From contig JAAYEB010000209.1 of NCBI GenBank assembly GCA_012728995.1, forward strand, positions 1 through 64,000: a stretch of DNA of 64,000 nt, read 5' to 3'. The notes beneath the pieces are model-generated. The model searched no databases. It was not told the origin of the DNA and was given only the letters and a program-made list of their open reading frames with translations. Of the stretch, positions 8,377 to 17,764 are shown one piece after another (positions within the stretch are counted from its first letter, which is position 1; each line of letters begins with the position of its first letter). Both the position numbers and the translations under genes were made by a program. Origin of the DNA: Fibrobacter sp. (GTDB lineage Bacteria; Fibrobacterota; Chitinivibrionia; Chitinivibrionales; Chitinispirillaceae).

Positions 8377-9297
8377 TCAATCAACTTTATTTATTACAAT
8401 TCCTGAATTCAGGAGTCTGGCAAAAAAGCCCTGTTTATTATTATTACAAGATATTCCACTCACCTTGCGAACTATTGAACTTATTCTTTTTGAAAAATTA
8501 TCATACGGTTTGTCTAAAACAAAAACACTCTGTTTTCTGATATACCTGGGTACCTCTTTATTTATCGGTAAAATACCCCATATCTCAATGGGCTTTTTCA
8601 GAAATTTTAACACAACAGTATTGAGTCTGTCAAATATTTCAGCACCTCCATGATCAGAACCGACCATGTTCACAATCACACCAATTCTGGAACATCTTTT
8701 TTCATTCAATACTTTAATCATTGCATACGCATCAGAAAGCGATGTCGGCTCCGGGGTCATGACAACGATTGTAGTGTCAGCTTTCGAAGCAAAGCAGGTA
8801 ACAACAGAACCAATACCGGCACCGGTATCAATGATAATGTAATCATAATTCTGCTCAAGCTTGAAAAATTCATGCTGCAAGAATTCCAGTCGTCCTCTGT
8901 CAAGGTTAGCAAGTTTTTCAAGTCCTGAGGCTCCTGGAATAATATCGAAATCAGACGATCCGCTTTTACATATAATTTGATCCAGTGTACACTCGCCCTC
9001 AAGAAAATGTGAAATATTATATTTTGGAGCAATTCCAAGCAAAATATGTACATTAGCCAAACCCAGATCAGCATCAAGCAAAAGTACACGTTTTTTGGAT
9101 TGTGCCAAAGTGACTGCAATAAACAAAGCAATATTTGTTTTACCAACTCCGCCTTTTCCGCTTGTAACAGCTATACTTTTACATCGGTGACGAGTTTGAA
9201 CTGTCTGGCTTGCTGAAAATGTACCTGTAAAAGTTCTGTCTCTTGCAAGTTCACGAAGCCGTTGGGCCTGATCTTTCACACGGTTTTTCCTTCCCAT
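8377..9297 (-). CDS. flhG: Flagellar number regulator FlhG (MinD-like ATPase, YlxH/FleN)
   Basis: 306 aa. A deviant Walker A 'SGKGGVGKTNIALF' lies near residue 46, followed by 'DADLGLANVHILLG' and 'IIDTGAGIGS', all hallmarks of MinD/FlhG ATPases. A basic N-terminus with 'DQAQRLRELAR' matches the FlhG activation helix that stimulates FlhF GTPase ('DQA.RLR'). FlhG limits flagellar number and position, cycling between membrane and cytoplasm. The ATG at 9297 lies inside the end of flhF (22-base overlap), so synthesis of the pair is coupled. The C-terminal part carries the expected hydrophobic/basic helix region. Confidence 0.95.
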   Translation of the reverse strand: MGRKNRVKDQAQRLRELARDRTFTGTFSASQTVQTRHRCKSIAVTSGKGGVGKTNIALFIAVTLAQSKKRVLLLDADLGLANVHILLGIAPKYNISHFLEGECTLDQIICKSGSSDFDIIPGASGLEKLANLDRGRLEFLQHEFFKLEQNYDYIIIDTGAGIGSVVTCFASKADTTIVVMTPEPTSLSDAYAMIKVLNEKRCSRIGVIVNMVGSDHGGAEIFDRLNTVVLKFLKKPIEIWGILPINKEVPRYIRKQSVFVLDKPYDNFSKRISSIVRKVSGISCNNNKQGFFARLLNSGIVINKVD

Positions 9298-10562
9298 AAC
9301 CTTTGTACAAAGCGAGTCGTTTGAGCCAGTTCTATATCATCAGGAACACTTTGTCCAAAGGTAAAGTATGACACTGGAATGTCAGCTTCGCTTACAGTAT
9401 TGAAAATATTACCGATTTTAACTGTTTCATCAAGTTTTGTAAAGATAAGACGGTTTACATTAATTGCTCTGTATCGCTTGATAACATCTGCAAGATCAGA
9501 ATCTTTTGTTGTAGCACTGAGCACCAGATGGGTTTCATCAGCCCCAAGTTGCACTAACAGATCCTTTAGTTCCTCCATATGCTCATTATTTTTCTGACTC
9601 CTCCCGGCAGTATCAATAAATACGATATCATCATTTCTGCATGCATCAAGTGCAGCAGGAATTTCATCAGGAGAAAAAACCACCTGAAGTCCAACTTTCA
9701 CAATCTCTGCAAACATTCTAATCTGCTCTATTGCAGCTATCCGATAAGTATCAGCGGTAATTATTGAAACATTTTTATTTTTGTTCAGGCAGCAATGTGC
9801 CGCCAATTTTGCAAGTGTAGTTGTTTTACCTGAACCGGTAGGACCTACAAAAGCAACTATAACCGGTACATTTTTCTTAAGACGTAAAGGCCCCGCTACA
9901 GGGAAAGATTTATTTAAAACCGATATCACTTTTTTTTCAATATGTGATTCAGAGATCAGGATATCTGTTCCATTAAATTTTTTGATAAGTTTTTCCGCTA
10001 TCTGAGGTTTTACTTCAGAATCTACCAGCTTCTTATAAAATTTAGCCCAGCCACCGGTAAAACCATCATTGTTTTCTCCATTACCATTTTCCAGAATATT
10101 TTTTATCAACTCTTTCAATTCATTGATATTTTCCTTAAGATCACTAATCTGCTGATTTTCAGATACATCTTTTAAACAAACCTCAGAACCAGAAAATTTG
10201 CTACTGTTTTTTAAAACTCTCTGGCCTGAATATGAAGGTTGTTCAGTTACTGGGGGCTTCCATAAACGAACCTCAGGGGCATCCGGTTCATTTATATCAA
10301 TAATATTTGAAGATCGCGGACGAGAATAAACACCTGTATTTGCTACTGTAGCCGAATTTACTTTCAATGGATGAAAAGTCTGTGGTCTGGCCATCTCTTC
10401 ATCTATGGCAGCAGTTACTTCCACTTCATCCTGTGATCCAAGAGAAAATACCTTTTTGGGCAGTTTCCTGGTTTTAAGAATAATTGCTTCTTCACCAAGC
10501 TCATTTTTTATCTCCAATAGCGCTTCACGCATACTTTTAGCAACATACTTTTTGATTCTCAT
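9276..10562 (-). CDS. flhF: Flagellar biosynthesis SRP-like GTPase FlhF
   Basis: 428 aa starting 'MRIKKYVAKSMREALLEIKN', the usual FlhF opening. A variable linker (~70-170) leads to the NG domain: 'AFVGPTGSGKTTTLAKLAAH' (G1), 'ADTYRIAAIEQ', 'DTAGRSQKN' (G3) and 'TKLDE' (G4). FlhF places the flagellum and helps recruit early structural proteins. The ATG at 10562 was chosen because it gives the family N-terminus; a GTG at 10574 in the same frame adds four residues. It follows flhA after 81 bases. Confidence 0.95.
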   Translation of the reverse strand: MRIKKYVAKSMREALLEIKNELGEEAIILKTRKLPKKVFSLGSQDEVEVTAAIDEEMARPQTFHPLKVNSATVANTGVYSRPRSSNIIDINEPDAPEVRLWKPPVTEQPSYSGQRVLKNSSKFSGSEVCLKDVSENQQISDLKENINELKELIKNILENGNGENNDGFTGGWAKFYKKLVDSEVKPQIAEKLIKKFNGTDILISESHIEKKVISVLNKSFPVAGPLRLKKNVPVIVAFVGPTGSGKTTTLAKLAAHCCLNKNKNVSIITADTYRIAAIEQIRMFAEIVKVGLQVVFSPDEIPAALDACRNDDIVFIDTAGRSQKNNEHMEELKDLLVQLGADETHLVLSATTKDSDLADVIKRYRAINVNRLIFTKLDETVKIGNIFNTVSEADIPVSYFTFGQSVPDDIELAQTTRFVQRLWEGKTV

Positions 10563-10643
10563 ATATCCCCACACCTTAACTGTTCCATTATATTACCAAT
10601 CCTGACTGAATACAACTGTAAATTCTATTCTATAATTAAACAG

Positions 10644-12737
10644 TTACAAAGACACCATATCCAAAGACCTGATTTCTATTCCCGGAATAATCTCATTGTA
10701 CGAAAGTACAACCAGATCCCGATAATTGTTTTCCGATAATCTTTTTAATGCACCACGTATTGTTGGTGAACATATTATTACCGGTATTTCTCCATTCTGT
10801 TTAACTTTCTCAGTTATTTCACCAATTCGTTCAAGAAGGCGCCCGACATCTCCCGGTGACAATGAGAGACTGAACCCGGATTCAGTTTCCTGAAGTGAAC
10901 CCTCAAGCTTTGCTTCAAGATTTGGATCAAGTGTTATAACAGGAATAATGCTGTTTTCATTTTTATAATTTTCGCAAATCTGTGGAGCGAGAGCATTCCT
11001 TACATACTCTGTCAGTATATCAGTATTTTTATTCCTTGATGCGATATTTGCCAGTGTTTCCAATATCAATAACAGATCCCGAATCGAAACTCGTTCCCTT
11101 AGCAAATTCTGTAAAACTTTATGAACATCTCCAACAGAAAGCATTTCGGGTATCAGCTCATCCACAACTGTTGCATTTGTCTCTTTGATGTTATCAAGCA
11201 GATCACGTACATCTTGACGTGTGAGAATTTCATGTGCATGCTGTTTGATAATTTCGGTCAGATGTGTTGCAAGAACTGCTGGCAGTTCAACTACTGTATA
11301 ACCTGCCAACTCTGCATCCTCTTTCTGACTTTCAGTAATCCAGAGTGCAGGAAGCCCAAATGCGGGTTCAACTGTTGAAATTCCCCGGATTTTTTTGGTT
11401 GCGGTCCCCGGATCCATAGCCAGATATGCACCGCTCATCAGTTCACCTGAACCAACTTTGATTGTTCGAATTTTAATACTGTATTCATTAGGCTTTAGCT
11501 GAATATTATCACGAATCCTTACGGGTGGAATAATTATTCCCAATTCTGTTGCAAGTTGTCTGCGAATCATGGTAATACGATCAAGAAGATCACCTCCCTG
11601 TTTTATATCAACCAGTGGTATTAACCCATAACCGATCTCCAGTTCCATCGGATCAACATGAAGATAGTTTTCAACCCGCTCTTCACTTTCTTGTTGTGGT
11701 GATTTATTATCCTCTTCAACTTTTTTTTCCAACTCCTCTTTCGCCTTTACGGAACCTAAATACGAGGCTGCAAGAGCAGAAAAACCCAATATGATAAATG
11801 GAATTTTCGGAAAACCAGGAATTACAGCAAAAAACAGCATCATGCCACCAGCTACTCCAAGAACTTTTGGACGAGAAAAAAGCTGTGTTGTTATCTCCTG
11901 GCCAAGATCGTTTTCCGAAGCAGCCCTGCTGACAAGAATACCAGCACCTGTTGAAATCATCAGCGCCGGAATCTGCGACACCAGACCGTCACCTATTGTC
12001 AATGCAGTATAAGTCCCTAAAGCAGACTGGAAATCCATTCCAAGCTGGGCAATACCAATTATAAAACCTCCGATTATATTTATAATGGTAATAAGGATAC
12101 CAGCAACAGCATCACCCCTCACAAACTTCGAAGCACCATCCATAGCCCCGTAAAAATCTGCTTCCCTGGATATTTGCTGTCTGCGAAAACGAGCCTGATC
12201 TTCATCAATTATCCCTGCATTAAGATCAGCATCGATTGCCATCTGCTTCCCTGGCATGGCATCAAGAGTAAATCTGGCTGCAACTTCTGCTATACGACCG
12301 GCCCCCTTTGTAATCACAACAAACTGAATTATTACAATAATCAGAAAAATTATTGCTCCAACAACCATGTTACCCCGGGTTACAAATGTACCAAATACTT
12401 CAATTACCTGACCAGCATCAGCCTGACTTAAAATCAATCTCGTAGTAGCAACATTCAATGAAAGCCTGAAAAGAGTTACAGTTAAAAGCAAGGAGGGAAA
12501 AACAGAAAACTCCAGTGCCTCTCTTGTATACATCGAAACAAGGAGAATGATCATTGCAAGACATAAATTCAAAGACAGCATCAGATCCATCATTATTGTA
12601 GGAATTGGTATGATCATTACAACCAGAATACCGATTACACCCAGAACAATAATAAGATCCCGCTGTTTGCCTATATTTCGCAAAAACGGTGTATCAAGAT
12701 AACTTGTAACTGAAGATGAAATATTACTGGAATTCAT
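10644..12737 (-). CDS. flhA: Flagellar export gate protein FlhA
   Basis: 697 aa, the normal FlhA length. The N-terminal half has about eight membrane helices. The family signature lies between them ('GRIAEVAARFTLDAMPGKQM' then 'AIDADLNAGIIDEDQARFRR'). The C-terminal half is the cytosolic domain that docks chaperone-substrate complexes, with 'GTATKKIRGISTVEPAFGLP' and 'GYTVVELPAVLATHLTEIIK'. FlhA forms the nonameric export gate of the flagellar type III system and couples proton flow to export. It follows flhB after a 255-base gap in which I see no convincing gene. Confidence 0.97.
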   Translation of the reverse strand: MNSSNISSSVTSYLDTPFLRNIGKQRDLIIVLGVIGILVVMIIPIPTIMMDLMLSLNLCLAMIILLVSMYTREALEFSVFPSLLLTVTLFRLSLNVATTRLILSQADAGQVIEVFGTFVTRGNMVVGAIIFLIIVIIQFVVITKGAGRIAEVAARFTLDAMPGKQMAIDADLNAGIIDEDQARFRRQQISREADFYGAMDGASKFVRGDAVAGILITIINIIGGFIIGIAQLGMDFQSALGTYTALTIGDGLVSQIPALMISTGAGILVSRAASENDLGQEITTQLFSRPKVLGVAGGMMLFFAVIPGFPKIPFIILGFSALAASYLGSVKAKEELEKKVEEDNKSPQQESEERVENYLHVDPMELEIGYGLIPLVDIKQGGDLLDRITMIRRQLATELGIIIPPVRIRDNIQLKPNEYSIKIRTIKVGSGELMSGAYLAMDPGTATKKIRGISTVEPAFGLPALWITESQKEDAELAGYTVVELPAVLATHLTEIIKQHAHEILTRQDVRDLLDNIKETNATVVDELIPEMLSVGDVHKVLQNLLRERVSIRDLLLILETLANIASRNKNTDILTEYVRNALAPQICENYKNENSIIPVITLDPNLEAKLEGSLQETESGFSLSLSPGDVGRLLERIGEITEKVKQNGEIPVIICSPTIRGALKRLSENNYRDLVVLSYNEIIPGIEIRSLDMVSL

Positions 12738-12992
12738 TTCTCATAATTTTATACTATTGGTTGTCGGTTTAAAAGCATAATGTTTTAAAATTGCAACATT
12801 CCGTCACCTAACTACCTTTGCATGTCATTTTATATAATAACGTTACAACACTTTTATAAACCATTTTCTTTGGCATGAAGAACCGTGTATAATTTCTTGT
12901 CATACTTGATTTCTCGTGAAAAGCTTCCATAATCTTTACAATTGGCACCATTGCGCCCAATTTGTTTAAATTCAATATGTAATCAATTGATT

Positions 12993-14060
12993 TCATGCAG
13001 CATTGCGGTTCTTCAAACGAAAGACATAAGCAAGAATCTCTGCCACTGCTGTAAAAAACTCCATTGGAATTGGCAATCCAAGATCCACCTTGTCGTACAT
13101 AGCCCGTGCAAGCGGCTTGTCTTCTACAACGGGAACATTGTTGTCTTTTGCCAGATTCTTGATTTTCATGGCAATCATTCGTTTTCCTTTTGCAACAACA
13201 ACCGGTGCATCACTTCTCTGTGGCTCATATTTCAAGGCAATAGCTAAATGGGTTGGATTTGTAATAACTACAGTTGCTTCAGGAACCTTTTCCATCATCC
13301 TTCGCCTGGCCATTTCCCGCTGAAGAGCTTTTATACGGGATTTAACCTGCGGATCACCATCAAGCTGTTTTCTTTCTTCCTTTAATTCCTGTTTGGACAT
13401 TTTCAGTTTTTTTTCATGATCATATCTCTGATACGCGTAATCAAGAATTGCAATAATTAATAAAACAAGCGCAATGCGCATAATGATTTTGTATGCAACA
13501 CCCATTGTAAAAGAGAAGATAGTCGAAACAGATGCATCGGAAAGCATCAGCATATTATCAAATTCATTTTCAAGTGTGTTAAAGGCAACAATACCAATAA
13601 CTAAAAGCTTTGCGATGTTTTTGGCAGTTTCCACGATGGATCGTAATGAAAAGAGACGTTTGAAACCACTTAACGGATTGATTTTTTCGAGTTTGGGTTC
13701 AAGTGGTTTTAATGTAAACATAAACCCGACCTGAATTATATTGGCAATAATACCGCTTATTAAAATGGCACCAACAGTCGGAAGTGTTGTTTTTAAGAGT
13801 AATATCAATGCTTTATGTATTAAATGTATAAGTTTCTCATCGTTAAAAACCGGATCAGAAATAGTTTTGATGAACTCTACGATACCATTACCTAACTCAT
13901 TGATAATCCAGGGTCCTGTAATTTTCAGGACAACGATACCAGTTATCAGGACCATAACCGAATTTACTTCGGTACTTTTTGCAACATTTCCCTTTTCACG
14001 TGCTTCATGACGTTTTTTATCAGAAGGAGCTTCAGTTTTTTCTTCAGAATTATCTGCCAT
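12993..14060 (-). CDS. flhB: Flagellar export switch protein FlhB
   Basis: 355 aa beginning 'MADNSEEKTEAPSDKKRHEA', the typical FlhB start. Four membrane segments follow, then a cytoplasmic domain with the self-cleavage motif 'NPTH' ('VVITNPTHLAIALKYE', near residue 267) and 'KARAM'-type end 'DKPLARAMYDKVDLGLPIP'. Cleavage at Asn-Pro switches export from rod/hook to filament substrates. It is followed by a gap before flhA and preceded by fliR 188 bases away. Confidence 0.97.
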   Translation of the reverse strand: MADNSEEKTEAPSDKKRHEAREKGNVAKSTEVNSVMVLITGIVVLKITGPWIINELGNGIVEFIKTISDPVFNDEKLIHLIHKALILLLKTTLPTVGAILISGIIANIIQVGFMFTLKPLEPKLEKINPLSGFKRLFSLRSIVETAKNIAKLLVIGIVAFNTLENEFDNMLMLSDASVSTIFSFTMGVAYKIIMRIALVLLIIAILDYAYQRYDHEKKLKMSKQELKEERKQLDGDPQVKSRIKALQREMARRRMMEKVPEATVVITNPTHLAIALKYEPQRSDAPVVVAKGKRMIAMKIKNLAKDNNVPVVEDKPLARAMYDKVDLGLPIPMEFFTAVAEILAYVFRLKNRNAA

Positions 14061-14248
14061 ATTCGTGTTTCACCGTTTAACTTATTGATTTTTAACCAAA
14101 TAGTAATTATTAGTGATGTTGAGTGAAAGTTTCAGGAAACAGGACATTCAAAAAAAAACCAGATATCTCGCCCGGATATTGAAAATATTCTGCAATTACT
14201 GAATACCCAATCACTTAAACCAGCATCTTGATATTCTGCTATATGGTT

Positions 14249-15037
14249 TCATGCCATAAGATGCAGAATTCGCCATATATCCTGAATCAAAGCTTCCACC
14301 ATTTTTCTAAACAGATTACCCAGTAAAGGCAACGCGATAAAGGTTGCCCCAAGCCCTACCATGATTTTTAATGGTAAACCAACAAAAAAAATGTTCATCT
14401 GCGGCACAGTGCGTGCAACAACCCCTAAACTGATTGATGTCAAAACCAGAGTAATAAAAACCGGAGCAGATAATTTTATTGCCAGAATGAAAATATTACC
14501 TACCATATTTCCAATCTGAACTACAAGATGCCCACCTGCGATATGAACACCGGTTAAGGGTATCACTTCAAAACTTTTCTGAATTGCAAGAATAAAAAAA
14601 TAGTGCCCGTTAAATAAAAGAAAGAGTAAAGTAAAGACAATAATCTGAAACTGCCCCATTACTGTAACCGATTGACCACTAAAGGGATCAAAGAGTTCTA
14701 CCATTCCAAAACCCATTTCCGTATCAATTAATCGTCCGGCAAACTGAACAGCAACAAACAGTGTTGAAGCGGCAAAACCAATTGCCAGTCCAACCAGAAC
14801 TTCTTTGAGAACTATCAATAACATAACCCCCCATGAAAAATCGGGCATTTGAGGTATTGAGCTGAGAATCATATTGAAGAGAATTATTGATAATAACAGC
14901 GAAAAACCGACTTTGAGCTGAACAGGAATGGAATCGGAACCAAAAACCGGAAGAAGGGCAATAATTGTAATAATTCTCACAAAAATGAGGATAAAAATTT
15001 CAATCTGATCAACAGAAAATGGAATCAGATTCACCAT
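14249..15037 (-). CDS. fliR: Flagellar export protein FliR
   Basis: 262 aa, mostly hydrophobic with about six membrane helices. Recognisable FliR stretches include 'GFAASTLFVAVQFAGRLIDT' followed by 'EMGFG', and 'FDPFSGQSVTVMGQF'. FliR joins FliP and FliQ in the export gate core. The ATG at 15037 overlaps the fliQ stop by seven bases, showing tight coupling. Confidence 0.95.
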   Translation of the reverse strand: MVNLIPFSVDQIEIFILIFVRIITIIALLPVFGSDSIPVQLKVGFSLLLSIILFNMILSSIPQMPDFSWGVMLLIVLKEVLVGLAIGFAASTLFVAVQFAGRLIDTEMGFGMVELFDPFSGQSVTVMGQFQIIVFTLLFLLFNGHYFFILAIQKSFEVIPLTGVHIAGGHLVVQIGNMVGNIFILAIKLSAPVFITLVLTSISLGVVARTVPQMNIFFVGLPLKIMVGLGATFIALPLLGNLFRKMVEALIQDIWRILHLMA

Positions 15038-15303
15038 CGAGCCACATTCCCAATCAACTCAAACAAGCTGGCAGTATATTCTACCAGCTTCAAAAGCATC
15101 CATGGAAGAAAAGCCAAAAAGACAGTAACCATTACAACTATTTTGGGAATAAATGTAAGTGTCATTTCGTGGATTTGAGTAACAGCCTGAAATACTCCTA
15201 CAATTAATCCAACCAGCAAACCGGCAACAAGCATGGGACCGCTTATAGTCATAACAACAATCAAAGCTTGTCGCCCAAGATCTATGACCATTGATGCATC
15301 CAT
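15031..15303 (-). CDS. fliQ: Flagellar export protein FliQ
   Basis: 90 aa with two membrane helices and the conserved FliQ stretch 'LIVGVFQAVTQIHEMTLTFI' then 'PKI'. Length and composition match the family exactly. It lies 11 bases after fliP and overlaps fliR. FliQ packs around the FliP/FliR core of the export gate. Confidence 0.96.
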   Translation of the reverse strand: MDASMVIDLGRQALIVVMTISGPMLVAGLLVGLIVGVFQAVTQIHEMTLTFIPKIVVMVTVFLAFLPWMLLKLVEYTASLFELIGNVARW

Positions 15304-15314
15304 AATTTTATTCC

Positions 15315-16172
15315 TTAATTAAAAGATACAACTAATTGCCGTACAATAAGATGCCACCCATCAACAAGTACAAAAAGCACTATTTTAAAAGGCATTGAAA
15401 TCATAACAGGTGGCAACATCATCATCCCCATTGATAACAGGACACTTGCAACGATCATATCTATTACCAGAAAAGGAATATAAAGAATAAAACCCACAAT
15501 AAATCCTGTCTTGAGTTCACTTGTTATAAACGCAGGAATAACAACTTCATACGGCAAATCATCTACAGTTCGTGGTAGCGGCATTTTTGAAATCCGTACA
15601 AATAATGCCACATCTTTCTCACTAACCTGCCGAAGCATAAAATTCCTGACCGGTTTTGCAGTTCTATCCAAAGCTTCCTTGAATTGAATCTCCTGAGCAA
15701 GATATGGCTGGATTGCATCTTGATTGATTTCATTAAATACCGGCATCATTATAAAAAGTGTCATAAAAAGGGCCATGCCAACCATTACCTGATCCGGTGG
15801 CATTGTCTGGGTTCCAAGTGCTTTTCTGAGAAACGACAAAACCACAATTATTCTGACAAAAGAGGTCAAAAGTATCAGTATTGATGGAGCGAGGGCTAGT
15901 ATGGTAATTAAAAAAAGTACCTGAAGCGCAACCGCAACATCACCGGGATTATTGGTGTCTGTTAAAGAAAGTGTTAATTTTGGTAAAACCTGTGCATCAG
16001 AAGAAAGTACAAAAGAAAAACAGATCAATGTAAATACTGTAATTACCTTTTTTGATAATGAACAGATATGCGCATGAATAATATGTGAACAAATTCTTTT
16101 AAAAATAACTTTCAAGTTCAAGCCGTTTTTATCCGATGCAGAAATAGAGGAGATTATCTTTTTTGGTATCAT
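15315..16172 (-). CDS. fliP: Flagellar export protein FliP
   Basis: 285 aa. A long N-terminus with a signal-like hydrophobic stretch ('VITVFTLICFSFVLSSDAQV') precedes the core: 'ALAPSILILLTSFVRIIVVL', 'SFLRKALGTQTMPPDQVMVG' and 'FKTGFIVGF'-type 'ELKTGFIVGFILYIPFLVID'. FliP pentamers form the export pore. The ATG at 16172 overlaps the fliO stop (ATGA). The ~45 residues before the signal-like segment are longer than usual for FliP; an internal start is possible but no better ribosome site was seen. Confidence 0.95.
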   Translation of the reverse strand: MIPKKIISSISASDKNGLNLKVIFKRICSHIIHAHICSLSKKVITVFTLICFSFVLSSDAQVLPKLTLSLTDTNNPGDVAVALQVLFLITILALAPSILILLTSFVRIIVVLSFLRKALGTQTMPPDQVMVGMALFMTLFIMMPVFNEINQDAIQPYLAQEIQFKEALDRTAKPVRNFMLRQVSEKDVALFVRISKMPLPRTVDDLPYEVVIPAFITSELKTGFIVGFILYIPFLVIDMIVASVLLSMGMMMLPPVMISMPFKIVLFVLVDGWHLIVRQLVVSFN

Positions 16173-16708
16173 ACAGGCTTTTTAATCTTTTCGATAAAGT
16201 TATTAAAAGCATCTTTAAACTGCATTACAGAACCCTCTTTAGAAGAAGAGATCAGTTCAATCGCTTTCTGATTTTCGATTTTCTCAATTAAAACAATACT
16301 TGATTGTGTTTGACCCAATAAATACACAGTATCCATCACTCGAACAAGCAGGACATTTCTATTCTGCCCCAAAGACAAAACTTCCAGAATGTCCATTGCC
16401 CCACTGCTACCAATTTTAGCACCTCCCGAAAGCCCACACCTTTTAAAAAACCAGCCAACAATAAAGATAAGACCAATCACCATTAACAGATACAAGGAGA
16501 TCCTTAAAATAACAAAAGCATAATTCTCTGATTTTTCACTGTTTAGATAGGAATTCCCAGACAGGGCTGTATCACTTTGCTCCATAATGGCAGATCGTAC
16601 TTTTTTAATATCAAAACTGCCAGAAGTTTTCTGCTGATCGTCTGCTTTCAACGGTACCATAATCACAACCAGCATTATGGCTAATAACGAAAATCTGAAT
16701 TTGAACAA
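16169..16708 (-). CDS. fliO: Flagellar protein FliO
   Basis: 179 aa: signal-like N-terminus, periplasmic stretch, one strong membrane helix ('ILRISLYLLMVIGLIFIVGW') and a cytoplasmic basic domain with 'ILEVLSLGQNRNVLLVRVMD', the FliO signature. FliO helps assemble the FliP pore. The start is a TTG at 16708 with AGGAG seven bases upstream. The gene lies between fliY and fliP with a four-base overlap at its end. Confidence 0.88.
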   Translation of the reverse strand: MFKFRFSLLAIMLVVIMVPLKADDQQKTSGSFDIKKVRSAIMEQSDTALSGNSYLNSEKSENYAFVILRISLYLLMVIGLIFIVGWFFKRCGLSGGAKIGSSGAMDILEVLSLGQNRNVLLVRVMDTVYLLGQTQSSIVLIEKIENQKAIELISSSKEGSVMQFKDAFNNFIEKIKKPV

Positions 16709-16738
16709 TGTAAACTCCTGTAATCTTTTTTTTATAAG

Positions 16739-17764
16739 CTATTGCAAGCTTTTTATTCTCTCCTCCGCAGAAACGAGAGATACGATTCTAATTCCAAAAC
16801 TTTCATCAATAACAACAACTTCACCTTTTGCCACAACTTTATTATTGACAAGCAGATCCACCGGTTCTCCAGCCATTCTATCCAGCTCCACTATTGAACC
16901 CGGAGATAGTTCAAGTACCCGTTTAATCGATTGTCTGGATCTGCCAAGCTCAATACTAACATCAAGTTCAATATCCAGCAACATATCAATATTTTCACGA
17001 GGTCCTGCCGATGGTGAATCGAGCGACTGATCTTCATATTCATTACTACTTGAATCAAACGTTGTAATCCTTGATAAATCATCAAGTTCCGAACTGTTTA
17101 GCTGAACTGAACCGGAATCAGAATTATTTGATGATACGTTTTCCAGAATCTGATCACACAAAACAGAAGGAACGAGTAAAACTGTTTCCGATTTGAAGTC
17201 ATCAGACGACTCAAGTGAGATTATCACCATTTCCATCGATTCTGCATCAAAAGGAGGATTATCTGAATCAAATTCAGAAACTTCAACTGTTCCAGCCGAA
17301 ACAGTTGTCCCGATCTGCGATCCAAAAGCATTTGAAAATGCACCCATTACCTGATTATAGAGTTCTCCGATAGCATCTTTATGATCTTCATTGTAATCAG
17401 CGGTTCCATCCCCCATCATCATCAAATCGGAAAGAACAGCTACATCCTTTTTTGGGATTATTAAATAGAACTCCCCCTCAATACCAGTTGTAAGTGGCAG
17501 AGTCAGTGAAAGTGCCACCGTGTCTATCTTTTCACGAATGATTGTAAAATCCGCTTTCTGACACTTTTGAGGATTAAAACTTGTTTCTTTATTTAGTACC
17601 GTTGAAATAACCGTTCCGGCCTGGTTACAAAACAGTTCAAAAACCTTTAAAACAGCTTCATACTTATCTTCTGAAGGTTGAACATTACCGGAATCCTGCA
17701 AATCGCTGTTTGCCTCAGAATTCAAAAGAGCATCAATCTGATCCTGGGATAAAATATCACTCAT
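16739..17764 (-). CDS. fliY: Flagellar switch protein FliY/FliN (CheC-like domain plus FliN C-terminus)
   Basis: 341 aa. The N-terminus 'MSDILSQDQIDALLNSE' copies the CheY-P-binding peptide of FliM. A CheC-like middle domain (~45-200) follows, with 'AIGELYNQVMGAFSNAFG' retaining the E-x-x-N pattern of CheC-type phosphatases. The C-terminal SpoA/FliN domain has 'SIKRVLELSPGSIVELDRMA' then 'GEPVDLLVNN'. This is FliY architecture, expected to form the C-ring and possibly dephosphorylate CheY-P. The ATG at 17764 overlaps the fliM stop by eight bases; a longer reading frame to 17788 lies inside fliM and lacks family residues. Confidence 0.92.
   Translation of the reverse strand: MSDILSQDQIDALLNSEANSDLQDSGNVQPSEDKYEAVLKVFELFCNQAGTVISTVLNKETSFNPQKCQKADFTIIREKIDTVALSLTLPLTTGIEGEFYLIIPKKDVAVLSDLMMMGDGTADYNEDHKDAIGELYNQVMGAFSNAFGSQIGTTVSAGTVEVSEFDSDNPPFDAESMEMVIISLESSDDFKSETVLLVPSVLCDQILENVSSNNSDSGSVQLNSSELDDLSRITTFDSSSNEYEDQSLDSPSAGPRENIDMLLDIELDVSIELGRSRQSIKRVLELSPGSIVELDRMAGEPVDLLVNNKVVAKGEVVVIDESFGIRIVSLVSAEERIKSLQ

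Noticed and set aside
12808-12996. 62-codon minus-strand frame whose ATG overlaps the flhB stop
   Set aside because: The overlap is attractive, but the sequence has no recognisable domain and neighbouring flagellar clusters have no gene here; left uncalled.
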